Assembly (NCBI GenBank): GCA_902795095.1
Contig: CADBKB010000056.1
Span: 1 to 9,350, forward strand
Length of the DNA: 9,350 bases
Reading direction: 5' to 3'
From: Oscillospiraceae bacterium
Lineage (GTDB): Bacteria > Bacillota_A > Clostridia > Oscillospirales > Oscillospiraceae
This document shows, in pieces, positions 1 to 6,503 of the stretch. The position numbers and the translations under genes were made by a program. Positions within the stretch are counted from its first letter, which is position 1. Each line of letters begins with the position of its first letter. The notes below the pieces were generated by a model. That model made no database searches, was not told the DNA's origin, and saw only the letters and a program-made list of their open reading frames with translations.

Positions 1-100
1 AGCGACACGCCGAAACAGAAGGAAAGGCTGCAAAAAGAGAGCAGCAGGGGGACAGTGAAGGGGGGCAAGGCCCGCCCTTCGCGTTCAATCAAAAAGATTG
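1..100 (+). other. Left edge, possible 3' end of an off-window gene
   Basis: No gene can be called with confidence. One plus-strand frame is open from the window edge to a TGA at 56-58 and would encode a Lys/Arg-rich tail of 18 residues. The strong plus-strand terminator that starts about 40 bases later fits a gene ending here. The other two plus frames run on into the terminator stem and are unlikely to be coding. Too little sequence is present to name a product. Confidence 0.25.
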
Positions 101-139
101 CCGGATCCTGTCGGAAGCTCCGACAGGATCCGGTTTTTT
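101..139 (+). terminator. Rho-independent terminator, possibly bidirectional
   Basis: A perfect 14-bp stem (101-114 pairing with 120-133) with the five-base loop AAGCT is followed directly by six T on the plus strand (134-139). It would end transcription of the off-window gene to the left. On the minus strand the same stem is followed, after five bases, by a run of five T (complement of 91-95). It can therefore also end the convergent tetR transcript, whose stop codon is only a few bases away. Confidence 0.9.
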
Positions 140-141
140 CG

Positions 142-789
142 TCAGCTCATGAAATCTCCGTGAAAAGCGGCGCAAGCGTTTGAAGATGGGGGTTCTGTTT
201 CATTGCCCCGGAAGCTTGCCATGATTGCCCGAATCGAACCGTGCAGGTAGGGGAGATATTCCTCCAGGCTCACCGGCTCCCCGTTGAGGATCACGCTATA
301 GCTTGCTGCGCCGACGAGTTCAATGACCGTAAACAATGCAAGCTCCATCCGTTTGCGCACCGACGGGGATGCACTGCGGAGCTCATCAAAGAAGCCGGAA
401 GCGCCGGCTTCTGTTTTTTCATAGACCTTCTGAAAAACTGCCCAGCTGATATTCCTGCCCAGAAACCGCAGCAGGATCGGATTGCCCTGCAGCTGGAAGA
501 GAATGTCGTCCACGATTGCCAGAAGCTTGTCCTCTCTGCCTTCAAGCGTCTCATAGCCGGAGTGCTCCATTGCATGCCGAACGATTTGTTCCGCTTTATG
601 AACGACCAACTTTTCATGGAGGTCGTATTTGTCCTTGAAATACAGATAGAAGGTGCCCTTGGCCACGCCGGCACGCTCCACGATGTCTGAAATCGACGTC
701 TTTGTCAGGCCCTGGCTTGTGAACAGGTGGAACGCAGTGTCCATCAGATTGGTTTGCTTCAGCAGCTTGTTTTCTTCTACACGGCCCAT
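142..789 (-). CDS. TetR/AcrR-family transcriptional repressor
   Basis: A 215-residue protein, a normal length for the family. The N-terminal DNA-binding domain is clear: a helix with the A-x-x-L-F pattern at residues 19-23, a helix-turn-helix over about 31-50 (TSISDIVERAGVAKGTFYLYF), then the K-D-K-x-D-L start of helix 4. The remaining 160 residues are helical and divergent, as expected for the ligand-binding and dimer half; the ligand cannot be read from sequence. I chose the start at 789 because an AGGAGGG ribosome site lies just before it. An upstream ATG at 825 adds 12 basic residues, has no such site and falls on the predicted transcription start. The gene is divergent from the transporter operon and shares a control region with four inverted repeats, so it probably represses that operon and itself. 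It stops with TGA, showing that TGA is used as a stop in this genome. Confidence 0.93.
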   Translation of the reverse strand: MGRVEENKLLKQTNLMDTAFHLFTSQGLTKTSISDIVERAGVAKGTFYLYFKDKYDLHEKLVVHKAEQIVRHAMEHSGYETLEGREDKLLAIVDDILFQLQGNPILLRFLGRNISWAVFQKVYEKTEAGASGFFDELRSASPSVRKRMELALFTVIELVGAASYSVILNGEPVSLEEYLPYLHGSIRAIMASFRGNETEPPSSNACAAFHGDFMS

Positions 790-793
790 ACTG

Positions 794-801
794 TCCCTCC
801 T
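794..801 (-). promoter_or_regulatory. Ribosome binding site that fixes the tetR start
   Basis: On the minus strand this reads AGGAGGGA, about four bases before the ATG at 787-789. No comparable site precedes the in-frame ATG at 825. Confidence 0.8.
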
Positions 802-830
802 GTGAAAAAAGCGCATTCTTATCACGGTTT

Positions 831-859
831 ATTGTAATATGTATAGAATCGAATGTCAA
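831..859 (-). promoter_or_regulatory. Promoter of the tetR gene
   Basis: Read on the minus strand: a perfect -35 TTGACA (854-859), a 17-base spacer and -10 TACAAT (831-836). Transcription would begin near 824, giving a leader of about 35 bases. The inverted repeat at 869-881 lies about 10 bases upstream of the -35 box, so a bound repressor there could hinder polymerase. Confidence 0.85.
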
Positions 860-868
860 ACAAAAAGA

Positions 869-881
869 TGACCAAAGGTCA
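869..881. promoter_or_regulatory. Probable TetR operator 1
   Basis: A perfect inverted repeat, TGACC-AAA-GGTCA, of the same 13-bp layout as the other sites in this intergenic region. It lies next to the tetR -35 box. Its binding by the adjacent regulator is an inference. Confidence 0.65.
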
Positions 882-905
882 GACTTCGGAAAGACGATAA
901 TTTGT

Positions 906-928
906 AAAAATGACCGAAATTCATTTTT
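906..928. promoter_or_regulatory. Probable degenerate TetR operator 2
   Basis: The inner 13 bases (911-923) read TGACCGAAATTCA, matching the left half of operator 1 but imperfect on the right. A wider perfect inverted repeat frames it: AAAAATGA (906-913) and TCATTTTT (921-928) with seven bases between. It lies between the two divergent promoters. Confidence 0.45.
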
Positions 929-942
929 CTCCACGAGATCTA

Positions 943-971
943 TTGACTGACGGTCATTTTTGCGCTATAAT
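943..971 (+). promoter_or_regulatory. Promoter of the transporter operon
   Basis: The -35 box TTGACT (943-948), a 17-base spacer and a perfect -10 TATAAT (966-971) predict a start near 978 and a leader of about 50 bases. The -35 box is embedded in operator 3, so repressor binding and polymerase binding should exclude each other. This intrinsically strong promoter makes sense only if it is normally repressed. Confidence 0.9.
944..956. promoter_or_regulatory. Probable TetR operator 3 on the -35 box
   Basis: TGACTGACGGTCA: TGAC and GTCA arms around five bases. It also contains a tight TGAC-G-GTCA palindrome (948-956). It overlaps the -35 hexamer of the transporter promoter, the classical position for repression. 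Confidence 0.7.
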
Positions 972-988
972 CGCCGTGAAATAAAAAT

Positions 989-1001
989 TGACTGATAGTC
1001 A
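989..1001. promoter_or_regulatory. Probable TetR operator 4 in the leader
   Basis: TGACT-GAT-AGTCA, a perfect inverted repeat matching operator 3 at 11 of 13 positions. It lies downstream of the predicted transcription start and upstream of the ribosome site, where a bound protein would act as a roadblock. Its centre is 45 bp from that of operator 3. Confidence 0.7.
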
Positions 1002-1012
1002 GAATTCCTTCT

Positions 1013-1019
1013 GAGGAGG
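1013..1019 (+). promoter_or_regulatory. Ribosome binding site before a triple ATG
   Basis: GAGGAGG is followed one base later by three consecutive ATG codons (1021, 1024, 1027). Only the third has ordinary spacing (seven bases after the GGAGG), so it is the preferred start. The first two would be too close to the site. Confidence 0.7.
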
Positions 1020-1026
1020 CATGATG

Positions 1027-3141
1027 ATGTACCAATTGGGACTATGGATCTCAAAACACAGAATTGCAGTGCTGATCATTGCCGCGATGCTATTGATTCC
1101 CGCGCTGTTCGGTTATGTGACCCTGCATGTGAACTACGACATCCTGTACTATCTTCCGGATGATATTGAGACCATGCAGGGGCAGCAGATTCTGCTGGAC
1201 GATTTTGGAAAAGGCGCATATGCCATGTTCGTGGCTGAGGATATGACGGACAGCCAGGTTGCGGCGCTGAAAGAAGAGATTGAGCAAGTGGACCACGTGG
1301 CGGATGTGATCTGGTATGACAGCGTCATGGACATCAGCGTTCCGGCGAAGATCCTTCCGGAAAAGCTCTACAGTGCATTCCACACCGACGACGCCACCCT
1401 GATGGCAATCTTCTTTGACACCGGATCTTCGGCAGACGAGACCATGGACGCCATCGATACGATCCGGGAAATCGCCGGGAAGAAGTGCTTTTTAAGCAGT
1501 ATCTCGGCCATCGTAACAGACACCAAGCACCTGGTGGAGCAGGAGCTGTTCTGGTATGTGCTGATTGCGGTGGTGTGCTCTGCCGCCGTATTGGCTGCGA
1601 CCATGGATTCCTGGATGGCGCCGGTTTTGTTCCTCCTGAATATCGGCATTGCCATCGTCTACAATCTCGGCACGAATTTCATTCAGGGGGAAATCTCCTT
1701 TATTACAATGTCTCTGGCCGCTGTACTGCAGCTGGCAGTGACGATGGACTACTCCATCTTTCTCTGGAATGCATACCGGGAACAGCGGAGCTACACCGAG
1801 GATCGGGAGGACGCCATGGCCAAGGCAATTGTACAGACGGTCGGTTCTGTCTCCGGGTCCTCCCTGACGACGATTGCCGGCTTCGTTGCACTGTGCTTCA
1901 TGTCCTTCACCCTTGGCATGGACCTGGGCATCGTAATGGCGAAGGGCGTTGTGTTTGGCGTCATTACATGCATTACGGTTCTTCCGGCCATGATTCTGAC
2001 CTTTGATAAGGCAATCCGAAAGACCGCGCACACGCCTCTGACGATTCGCGGAGAACGCTTTGCCCATTTTGTGGTAAAGCATAACAAGGCGTTTCTGATC
2101 GTGCTGCTGCTTCTGTGGATCCCCGCGGTCATCGGCTACAACAACATCGGCGTCTACTATGATTTGGATGTGAGCCTGCCGGACGAGCTTCCCTCTGTGG
2201 CGGCAAAGCAGGAGCTGCAAAGCACATTTGACATGAGTACCGTTCACATGATCCTGGCGGACGAAGACATGCCGTCAAAGGACGTGAAGCAAATGCTCTC
2301 CGAGATGGAGAATGTGGACGGCGTCCAGTTTGCCATTGCCGCGGATTCATTGATCGGTTCCCGGATTCCCAGCGCCTGGGTCCCGCCGGATGCGAAGCAG
2401 GCGCTCTCCAGCGGCGGGCGGCAGCTGATGCTGATCGGGACGGAATATCCCGTGGCAAGCGATAACGTCAACAAACAGATCGACGCCCTGGAGGCGATCA
2501 TGAAACGGTACGATCCCGACGCCATGCTCATTGGGGAGGCCCCGTGCACCAGGGATCTGATCCGCATCACCGATTCGGATTTCAAAATGGTCAGCGCCGT
2601 GTCCATTGGCGCAATCTTTGTGATTATCCTGCTGGTGCTTCACTCTCCCGTCCTGCCGGTCCTGCTGGTGCTGGTCATTGAGCTGGCGATCTACGTCAAT
2701 ATGGGCATCTGCGGCTATACGGGTGAGGTCCTGCCCTTCGTGGCGTCCATTGTGATCGGAACGATCCAGCTTGGCGCTACGGTGGATTATGCCATCCTTA
2801 TGACTGAGCGATATATCCACGAGCGGCTCCGGGGGCACGACAAAACGGATGCAACGATTACGGCGTTGTCCACCTCGCTGCCGTCCATCTTCACCAGCGC
2901 CCTGGGCTTCTTTGCCGCCACCATTGGCGTCGGAATCTATTCCGACGTGGATATGATCGGTGCACTCTGCCGGCTCATGGCCCGCGGTGCGATCATCAGC
3001 ATGATCATGGTGCTGCTGCTGTTGCCGTCCCTGTATCTGCTGTTTGACAAAGTCATTATGAAGACCCGTTGGAGATCGCCATCTGAACAAAAACAAAAAA
3101 AGGCAGTGCGCAGAAGGACTGCCGTTTCAGCTAATCTATAA
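1027..3141 (+). CDS. MMPL/RND-family efflux transporter
   Basis: A 704-residue integral membrane protein; two earlier ATG codons would add two Met. The layout is that of a single-chain MMPL pump. TM1 lies at about 13-32, then an outer loop of about 140 residues. A helix bundle runs from about 175 to 330. TM7 (about 353-372) is followed by a second outer loop of about 150 residues, and a second bundle runs from about 524 to the end, giving roughly twelve helices by eye. Both halves carry the paired Asp-Tyr that relays protons in MmpL proteins: D241-Y242 in TMDYSIFLW and D587-Y588 in TVDYAILMTERY. It is therefore probably a proton-driven exporter of lipids, fatty acids or hydrophobic drugs; the substrate is not readable. 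A basic cytoplasmic tail ends the protein. The next gene's ribosome site overlaps the stop codon, so the two are probably translated together. TetR control upstream fits an inducible exporter. Confidence 0.92.
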   Translation: MYQLGLWISKHRIAVLIIAAMLLIPALFGYVTLHVNYDILYYLPDDIETMQGQQILLDDFGKGAYAMFVAEDMTDSQVAALKEEIEQVDHVADVIWYDSVMDISVPAKILPEKLYSAFHTDDATLMAIFFDTGSSADETMDAIDTIREIAGKKCFLSSISAIVTDTKHLVEQELFWYVLIAVVCSAAVLAATMDSWMAPVLFLLNIGIAIVYNLGTNFIQGEISFITMSLAAVLQLAVTMDYSIFLWNAYREQRSYTEDREDAMAKAIVQTVGSVSGSSLTTIAGFVALCFMSFTLGMDLGIVMAKGVVFGVITCITVLPAMILTFDKAIRKTAHTPLTIRGERFAHFVVKHNKAFLIVLLLLWIPAVIGYNNIGVYYDLDVSLPDELPSVAAKQELQSTFDMSTVHMILADEDMPSKDVKQMLSEMENVDGVQFAIAADSLIGSRIPSAWVPPDAKQALSSGGRQLMLIGTEYPVASDNVNKQIDALEAIMKRYDPDAMLIGEAPCTRDLIRITDSDFKMVSAVSIGAIFVIILLVLHSPVLPVLLVLVIELAIYVNMGICGYTGEVLPFVASIVIGTIQLGATVDYAILMTERYIHERLRGHDKTDATITALSTSLPSIFTSALGFFAATIGVGIYSDVDMIGALCRLMARGAIISMIMVLLLLPSLYLLFDKVIMKTRWRSPSEQKQKKAVRRRTAVSANL
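3089..3123 (-). terminator. Possible antisense terminator within the transporter 3' end
   Basis: On the minus strand a 6-bp stem (GGCAGT and ACTGCC, 3102-3107 with 3118-3123) with a 10-base loop is followed immediately by seven T, one G and five more T. That is the shape of an intrinsic terminator for transcription running antisense out of the lipoprotein gene. On the plus strand it has no T run, so operon transcription should pass. The A-rich stretch also encodes the Lys-rich tail of the transporter, so chance is a fair alternative. Confidence 0.35.
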
Positions 3142-3154
3142 GGAGGCTTCCGTT

Positions 3155-6064
3155 ATGAAGGATAGATTGAAACATACCGTGGCCATTGGGCTTGCAGGAC
3201 TGATGATCCTCAGCTGCGCCGCCGGCTGCGGCGTCAGCAAGCAGGAACCGGAAGCGGTTCAGACAGAAGAGATCGAGCAGATCACAGATGCGGCAAATTC
3301 CCTTCTGGGCGCCCGCCACAGCAAGGAAGCGGGAAAAGACGAAACCGTCTACGTCGTTGCGGACGCTGCCGGCAATCCTACACAGACCATCGTCAGCGCA
3401 TGGCTCAGAAATCCGGAGGGGGCAGCGGAGCTCCGGGACAGTACGGAGCTGTCCGGGATCGAAACCCTGAAGGGTGATGCGACTTATACGAAGGATGCCC
3501 GGGGAGATATTATCTGGCAGGCCGATGGCAGCGATGTATACTATCAGGGAACCACGCAGAAGGAACTGCCTGTATCCACAACCATCTCCTATCGGCTGGA
3601 CGGAAAGGACATCGCGCCGGAGGCGCTGGCCGGAGCCAGCGGCCATCTGACCATCACCTTTGATTATGTCAACCACATGGCCGTCGAGCAGACCGTGGAT
3701 GAGAAAGAGGTTACGCTGTATCAGCCGTTCACGGTGATTTCCGGACTGATGCTGGACAATGACCGGGCGGAGAACATCACAGTTACCGGTGGCAAGGTCA
3801 TCAACACCGGAGATCAGAGCATTGCAGTCGGCATGGCGCTTCCGGGACTCAAGGAGAGCCTCGGGCTCGACACGCTGGAGGGCAAGGACGGCAATCCGGT
3901 GGACATTGATCTGCCGGAGCAGGTGACCATCGAAGCCGATGTGACGGATTTCGAGCTCTTGACCACCGTTACCGTGATTTCCGACAACCTGCTTGAGGAT
4001 TTGAATCTGGAAAATGTGGAAACGCTGGACGATCTGAAGGAGGCCATGGACGCGCTGACCGACGCATCCGGGCAGCTCCGCGATGGGACGGGGGAGCTCT
4101 ACGATGGTTTGGATGCACTCTCTGATGGGACCGGAGATCTCACCGACGGGATTGCGCAGTTGGATGACGGCGCCGGTGCGCTGAAATCCGGCGCGGATGC
4201 CCTCGCCCAAGGGACCACCAGTCTGGCGACCGGTTCCCGGTCCCTCGCCCAGGGTGCAGGCCGGATGGCCAGCGCCGCGCGACAGCTGGCGGATGGCGCA
4301 GGGACTCTGGATGATGGAATGCAGACCCTGAACGGCAGTGTACCGGCCCTGGTAAGCGGAGCTTCTGCGGCAGCGGAAGGCGCATCCGCCCTGGCCGGTG
4401 GCGCGGCACAGGTGGATTCCGGCGCGGCTTCCCTCGTCGACGGTGCAGCGCGACTCTGCGGTGGCGCAGAGCGCCTGAAAAACGGTGCTGCTGATCTGGC
4501 AGCAGGGGCAAAGGACGCAGACAGCGGTGCGAAAGCTCTGGCAACGGGCGCTGCTTCCCTGGATGCGGGCGCACAGCAGGTCTCCGGCGGCATGGCCGCC
4601 CTTTCCGACGGGCTGCAATCCGCACAGACGGGCGCTAAGAACATAGATAACGGTCTCAAGCAGATGCAGACCTCCGTGGCAGAGCTTCCCGCAGGCGTCG
4701 ACGCGCTGTACCAGGGAACGGTGCTGGTCGGCAATGCCCTGAAGAGCGACAATGGGAAAAGCCTGTACGGCGGCGCTCAGGCGATCGCATCCGGCGCGGA
4801 TGCGATTTCGGCCGGTCTCACCGGGGGCAGCGGCTCCATTCAGTCCACCGCAAATGGCATTGCCTCCGGCGCACAGCAGCTCTCTGCCAGTGCCGAGAGC
4901 ATTTCCGCAGCTGCCGAGAGCCTCCAGGGAACGCTGAGCGGCGTGATGACCAAAGCAAACGCATATGCAGACAAGCTGGCGCTGCTCGGCGTTGATGTGA
5001 GCGGCTATCTTGCACAGGCCAACGACGCATATGCCGCGCTGGGTCAGATCAAAGCTGGCGCCGACGCAATTTCCCAGGGACTGACAGGCGACGGCGCCTC
5101 CATCTGCAATGCCGCAGGCGGTATTGCAGGCGGCGCACAGAGGCTTGATGCCGGCGCGAAGCAGATCAGTGCCGGCGCACAATCCATGGAGGCGGGCATC
5201 GACACCATTGTCAGCGACGAAAACCTGGGCGCGATTCTCGTTGGACTTGCCGCGCTCAGCGATGATTCCGAGGCGCTGATGAGCGGTGTAGATCAGCTTT
5301 CCAAGGGCTCCAGTTTGCTCTCTGGCGGCATTGACAACGCGGCGCACAGCGCGTCGACATTGGCTGACGGATCTGCTTCTCTGGCAGCCGCCGCAGGCAC
5401 TCTGCGCACAGGGGCATCCGCACTCTCCGACGGGGTTGCACAGGTATCCGATGGGGCAGGCGCGGTTTCTTCCGGTGCAGCAGATCTGTCCAATGGGGCT
5501 GCGGAGCTCCACAGCGGAGCAAATACGCTGAAGGAAGGAACAGCACAGATCGCGGCAGGGGCTTCCGACCTCGCCGCAGGCGCTGCCCGGCTCAGTGACG
5601 GCGCAGCGGCGGCAGGCAGCGGCATTTCCCGGCTTGCGGATGGGTCTTCCGCTTTGCGTTCCGGGGCAGCCCAGGCAGCATCCGGGGCAGATGCTCTTGC
5701 CGATGGCGCCGGAACACTGGCCGATGGAGCTGCCGGTGCGGCCGAAGGTGCGGCAAAGCTGGCAGACGGGACCGATTCACTCAAAGAAGGAACGGCTGCG
5801 CTGCGCAATGGCGGTTCCGAGCTGGACGATGGTGTTGCCCGGCTTCTGGACGGAGCCAAAGAATTGATGGACGGCATGACGGAATTTGATGAGGATGGAA
5901 TCCAGGCGCTCTCTGAATTGATAGGGGACAATGCGCAGGAGCTGGTGGATCGCCTGAAGGCTGTGCAGGCGCTTGGCCGGGAGTATACTTCCTTTGACGG
6001 AGCAAGCGGCGACGGTGCCGACTCCGTGCAGTTCATTCTCCGCACAGAATCGATCGGAGAATAA
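3155..6064 (+). CDS. Exported Leu-x-x-Gly heptad-repeat protein, probable lipoprotein
   Basis: A 969-residue secreted protein. Residues 1-25 form a signal peptide with a basic start, a hydrophobic core and two possible lipidation cysteines (C21, C25). Residues 26-300 form a probable beta-rich globular domain. From about 304 to 503 and again from about 700 to 910 run two arms of xxxLxxG heptads with Gly every seventh residue. This is the pattern of TIGR03057 and of the extracellular spindles of YhgE/Pip, EsaA and YueB. The middle (504-699) is less regular. The last 60 residues are short and polar. No transmembrane helix follows the signal, unlike YhgE, so membrane attachment would be by lipid alone. 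Spacing of 13 bases after the transporter, with AGGAGG overlapping its stop, argues for a joint complex: a cell-surface rod working with the MMPL pump. That partnership is inferred from the operon; the molecular function is unproven. Confidence 0.88.
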   Translation: MKDRLKHTVAIGLAGLMILSCAAGCGVSKQEPEAVQTEEIEQITDAANSLLGARHSKEAGKDETVYVVADAAGNPTQTIVSAWLRNPEGAAELRDSTELSGIETLKGDATYTKDARGDIIWQADGSDVYYQGTTQKELPVSTTISYRLDGKDIAPEALAGASGHLTITFDYVNHMAVEQTVDEKEVTLYQPFTVISGLMLDNDRAENITVTGGKVINTGDQSIAVGMALPGLKESLGLDTLEGKDGNPVDIDLPEQVTIEADVTDFELLTTVTVISDNLLEDLNLENVETLDDLKEAMDALTDASGQLRDGTGELYDGLDALSDGTGDLTDGIAQLDDGAGALKSGADALAQGTTSLATGSRSLAQGAGRMASAARQLADGAGTLDDGMQTLNGSVPALVSGASAAAEGASALAGGAAQVDSGAASLVDGAARLCGGAERLKNGAADLAAGAKDADSGAKALATGAASLDAGAQQVSGGMAALSDGLQSAQTGAKNIDNGLKQMQTSVAELPAGVDALYQGTVLVGNALKSDNGKSLYGGAQAIASGADAISAGLTGGSGSIQSTANGIASGAQQLSASAESISAAAESLQGTLSGVMTKANAYADKLALLGVDVSGYLAQANDAYAALGQIKAGADAISQGLTGDGASICNAAGGIAGGAQRLDAGAKQISAGAQSMEAGIDTIVSDENLGAILVGLAALSDDSEALMSGVDQLSKGSSLLSGGIDNAAHSASTLADGSASLAAAAGTLRTGASALSDGVAQVSDGAGAVSSGAADLSNGAAELHSGANTLKEGTAQIAAGASDLAAGAARLSDGAAAAGSGISRLADGSSALRSGAAQAASGADALADGAGTLADGAAGAAEGAAKLADGTDSLKEGTAALRNGGSELDDGVARLLDGAKELMDGMTEFDEDGIQALSELIGDNAQELVDRLKAVQALGREYTSFDGASGDGADSVQFILRTESIGE
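4064..4660 (+). repeat. Heptad-repeat arm I of the lipoprotein
   Basis: About 28 coding repeats of 21 bp, seen as Gly at residues 311, 318, 325, 332, 339, 346 and onward with Leu/Ile three residues earlier. The DNA copies are diverged (GGCGC and GATGG words recur), so selection acts on the protein pattern more than the bases. Confidence 0.85.
4793..4927 (+). repeat. Internal duplication, copy A
   Basis: Residues 547-591 of the lipoprotein, beginning GADAISAGLTG. Aligned without gaps to copy B (residues 635-679), 27 of 45 residues are identical by hand count. Because ordinary heptads do not align over motifs such as GADAISxGLTG, this is a real segmental duplication rather than heptad background. 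Confidence 0.75.
5057..5191 (+). repeat. Internal duplication, copy B
   Basis: Residues 635-679, beginning GADAISQGLTG. It is separated from copy A by 43 residues that contain a Gly-poor helix-turn segment (around LALLGVDVSGYLA), which is the likely distal tip of the rod. Confidence 0.75.
5254..5880 (+). repeat. Heptad-repeat arm II of the lipoprotein
   Basis: About 30 coding 21-bp repeats over residues 700-910, with words such as LSDGA, LADGA and LKEGT. Its length (about 210 residues) nearly equals arm I (about 200), as expected if the chain folds back on itself as an antiparallel rod. Confidence 0.85.
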
Positions 6065-6077
6065 GCTTCTCTGACCC

Positions 6078-6099
6078 GCTGGAGCATAGATGCTTCAGC
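6078..6099 (+). terminator. Hairpin just after the operon, weak terminator candidate
   Basis: A 9-bp stem with one G-U pair (GCTGGAGCA, 6078-6086, with TGCTTCAGC, 6091-6099) and loop TAGA lies 14 bases after the lipoprotein stop. No T run follows, so it could be a 3'-end stabiliser or a factor-dependent end rather than a true intrinsic terminator. Confidence 0.35.
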
Positions 6100-6342
6100 C
6101 TTCAGCAAAGAATCACCCTGCGGGCGAAGGGGGCAAGGCCGACCTCAGCGAGGCCAGGATCGCCCAGGACGGCACGGCCCTGATGGTTCTGCCAAAGACA
6201 GACTACGACTTCTATCGCATATCTCCGTGAAGGATGGCTGGTAGCTTCCATGACCCGGGTGACCCGCTATGAGCTGACGGACCTCCGCACCCGGACCGCC
6301 GTTGCCAAGGACCTGAGCCAGAGTGGCTGGACCACAGATTAA
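6090..6342 (+). pseudogene. Frameshifted 3' remnant of an unrecognised gene
   Basis: Two plus-strand reading frames join into one plausible protein tail. The first is open from 6090 to a TGA at 6228-6230 and reads ...SEARIAQDGTALMVLPKTD, then YDFYRISP. The second continues from about 6229 as EGWLVASMTRVTRYELTDL to a TAA at 6340-6342. A single-base indel between about 6217 and 6230 would restore one frame. The pseudogene stop is followed after 18 bases by a terminator-like hairpin, as expected for the true end of a former gene. The 5' part is missing, with the export operon directly upstream. I do not recognise the family; an assembly error of one base is an alternative to genuine decay, but the missing 5' end is not explained that way. 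Confidence 0.5.
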
Positions 6343-6360
6343 CCCGGATCCGCGCAGTAA

Positions 6361-6397
6361 GGGCGCGCTGCAAATCGCAGCGCGCCCTGTGTTTATT
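6361..6397 (+). terminator. Terminator-like hairpin upstream of tex
   Basis: A perfect 11-bp GC-rich stem (GGGCGCGCTGC, 6361-6371, with 6377-6387) and a five-base loop AAATC are followed by a T-rich but broken tract (TGTGTTTATT). It ends whatever reads through from the left and insulates the tex promoter. No T run exists on the minus strand, so it acts in the plus direction only. Confidence 0.7.
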
Positions 6398-6440
6398 CCG
6401 CGCGCGGCTTCCGCCAATGCCCCGCCTTTTCGGTCTCAGT

Positions 6441-6469
6441 TTGCATCGGCGGCGGGGGCATGGTATAAT
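6441..6469 (+). promoter_or_regulatory. Extended -10 promoter of tex
   Basis: A perfect TATAAT (6464-6469) is preceded by TGG, making an extended -10 element. A weak -35, TTGCAT (6441-6446), sits at the ideal 17-base distance. The predicted start near 6476 leaves a leader of about 28 bases with a GAGAGG ribosome site (6493-6498) five bases before the ATG. Confidence 0.8.
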
Positions 6470-6503
6470 GGACCCACGAATCTGAGATATTTGAGAGGTA
6501 CCT

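Noticed and set aside
790..825. Longer tetR start at 825
   Set aside because: The extra residues are encoded across the ribosome site of the better start, and the ATG coincides with the predicted transcription start.
3131..5512. A 793-codon open frame on the minus strand opposite the lipoprotein gene
   Set aside because: It is a shadow of the Gly/Ala/Asp/Leu heptad codons, which rarely give stops in that antisense frame. It has odd Cys/Arg-rich composition, no ribosome site, and lies opposite a convincing gene.
4064..5880. CRISPR or satellite-like repeat array
   Set aside because: The 21-base periodicity is a coding heptad pattern with diverged DNA copies and no uniform repeats separated by unique spacers.
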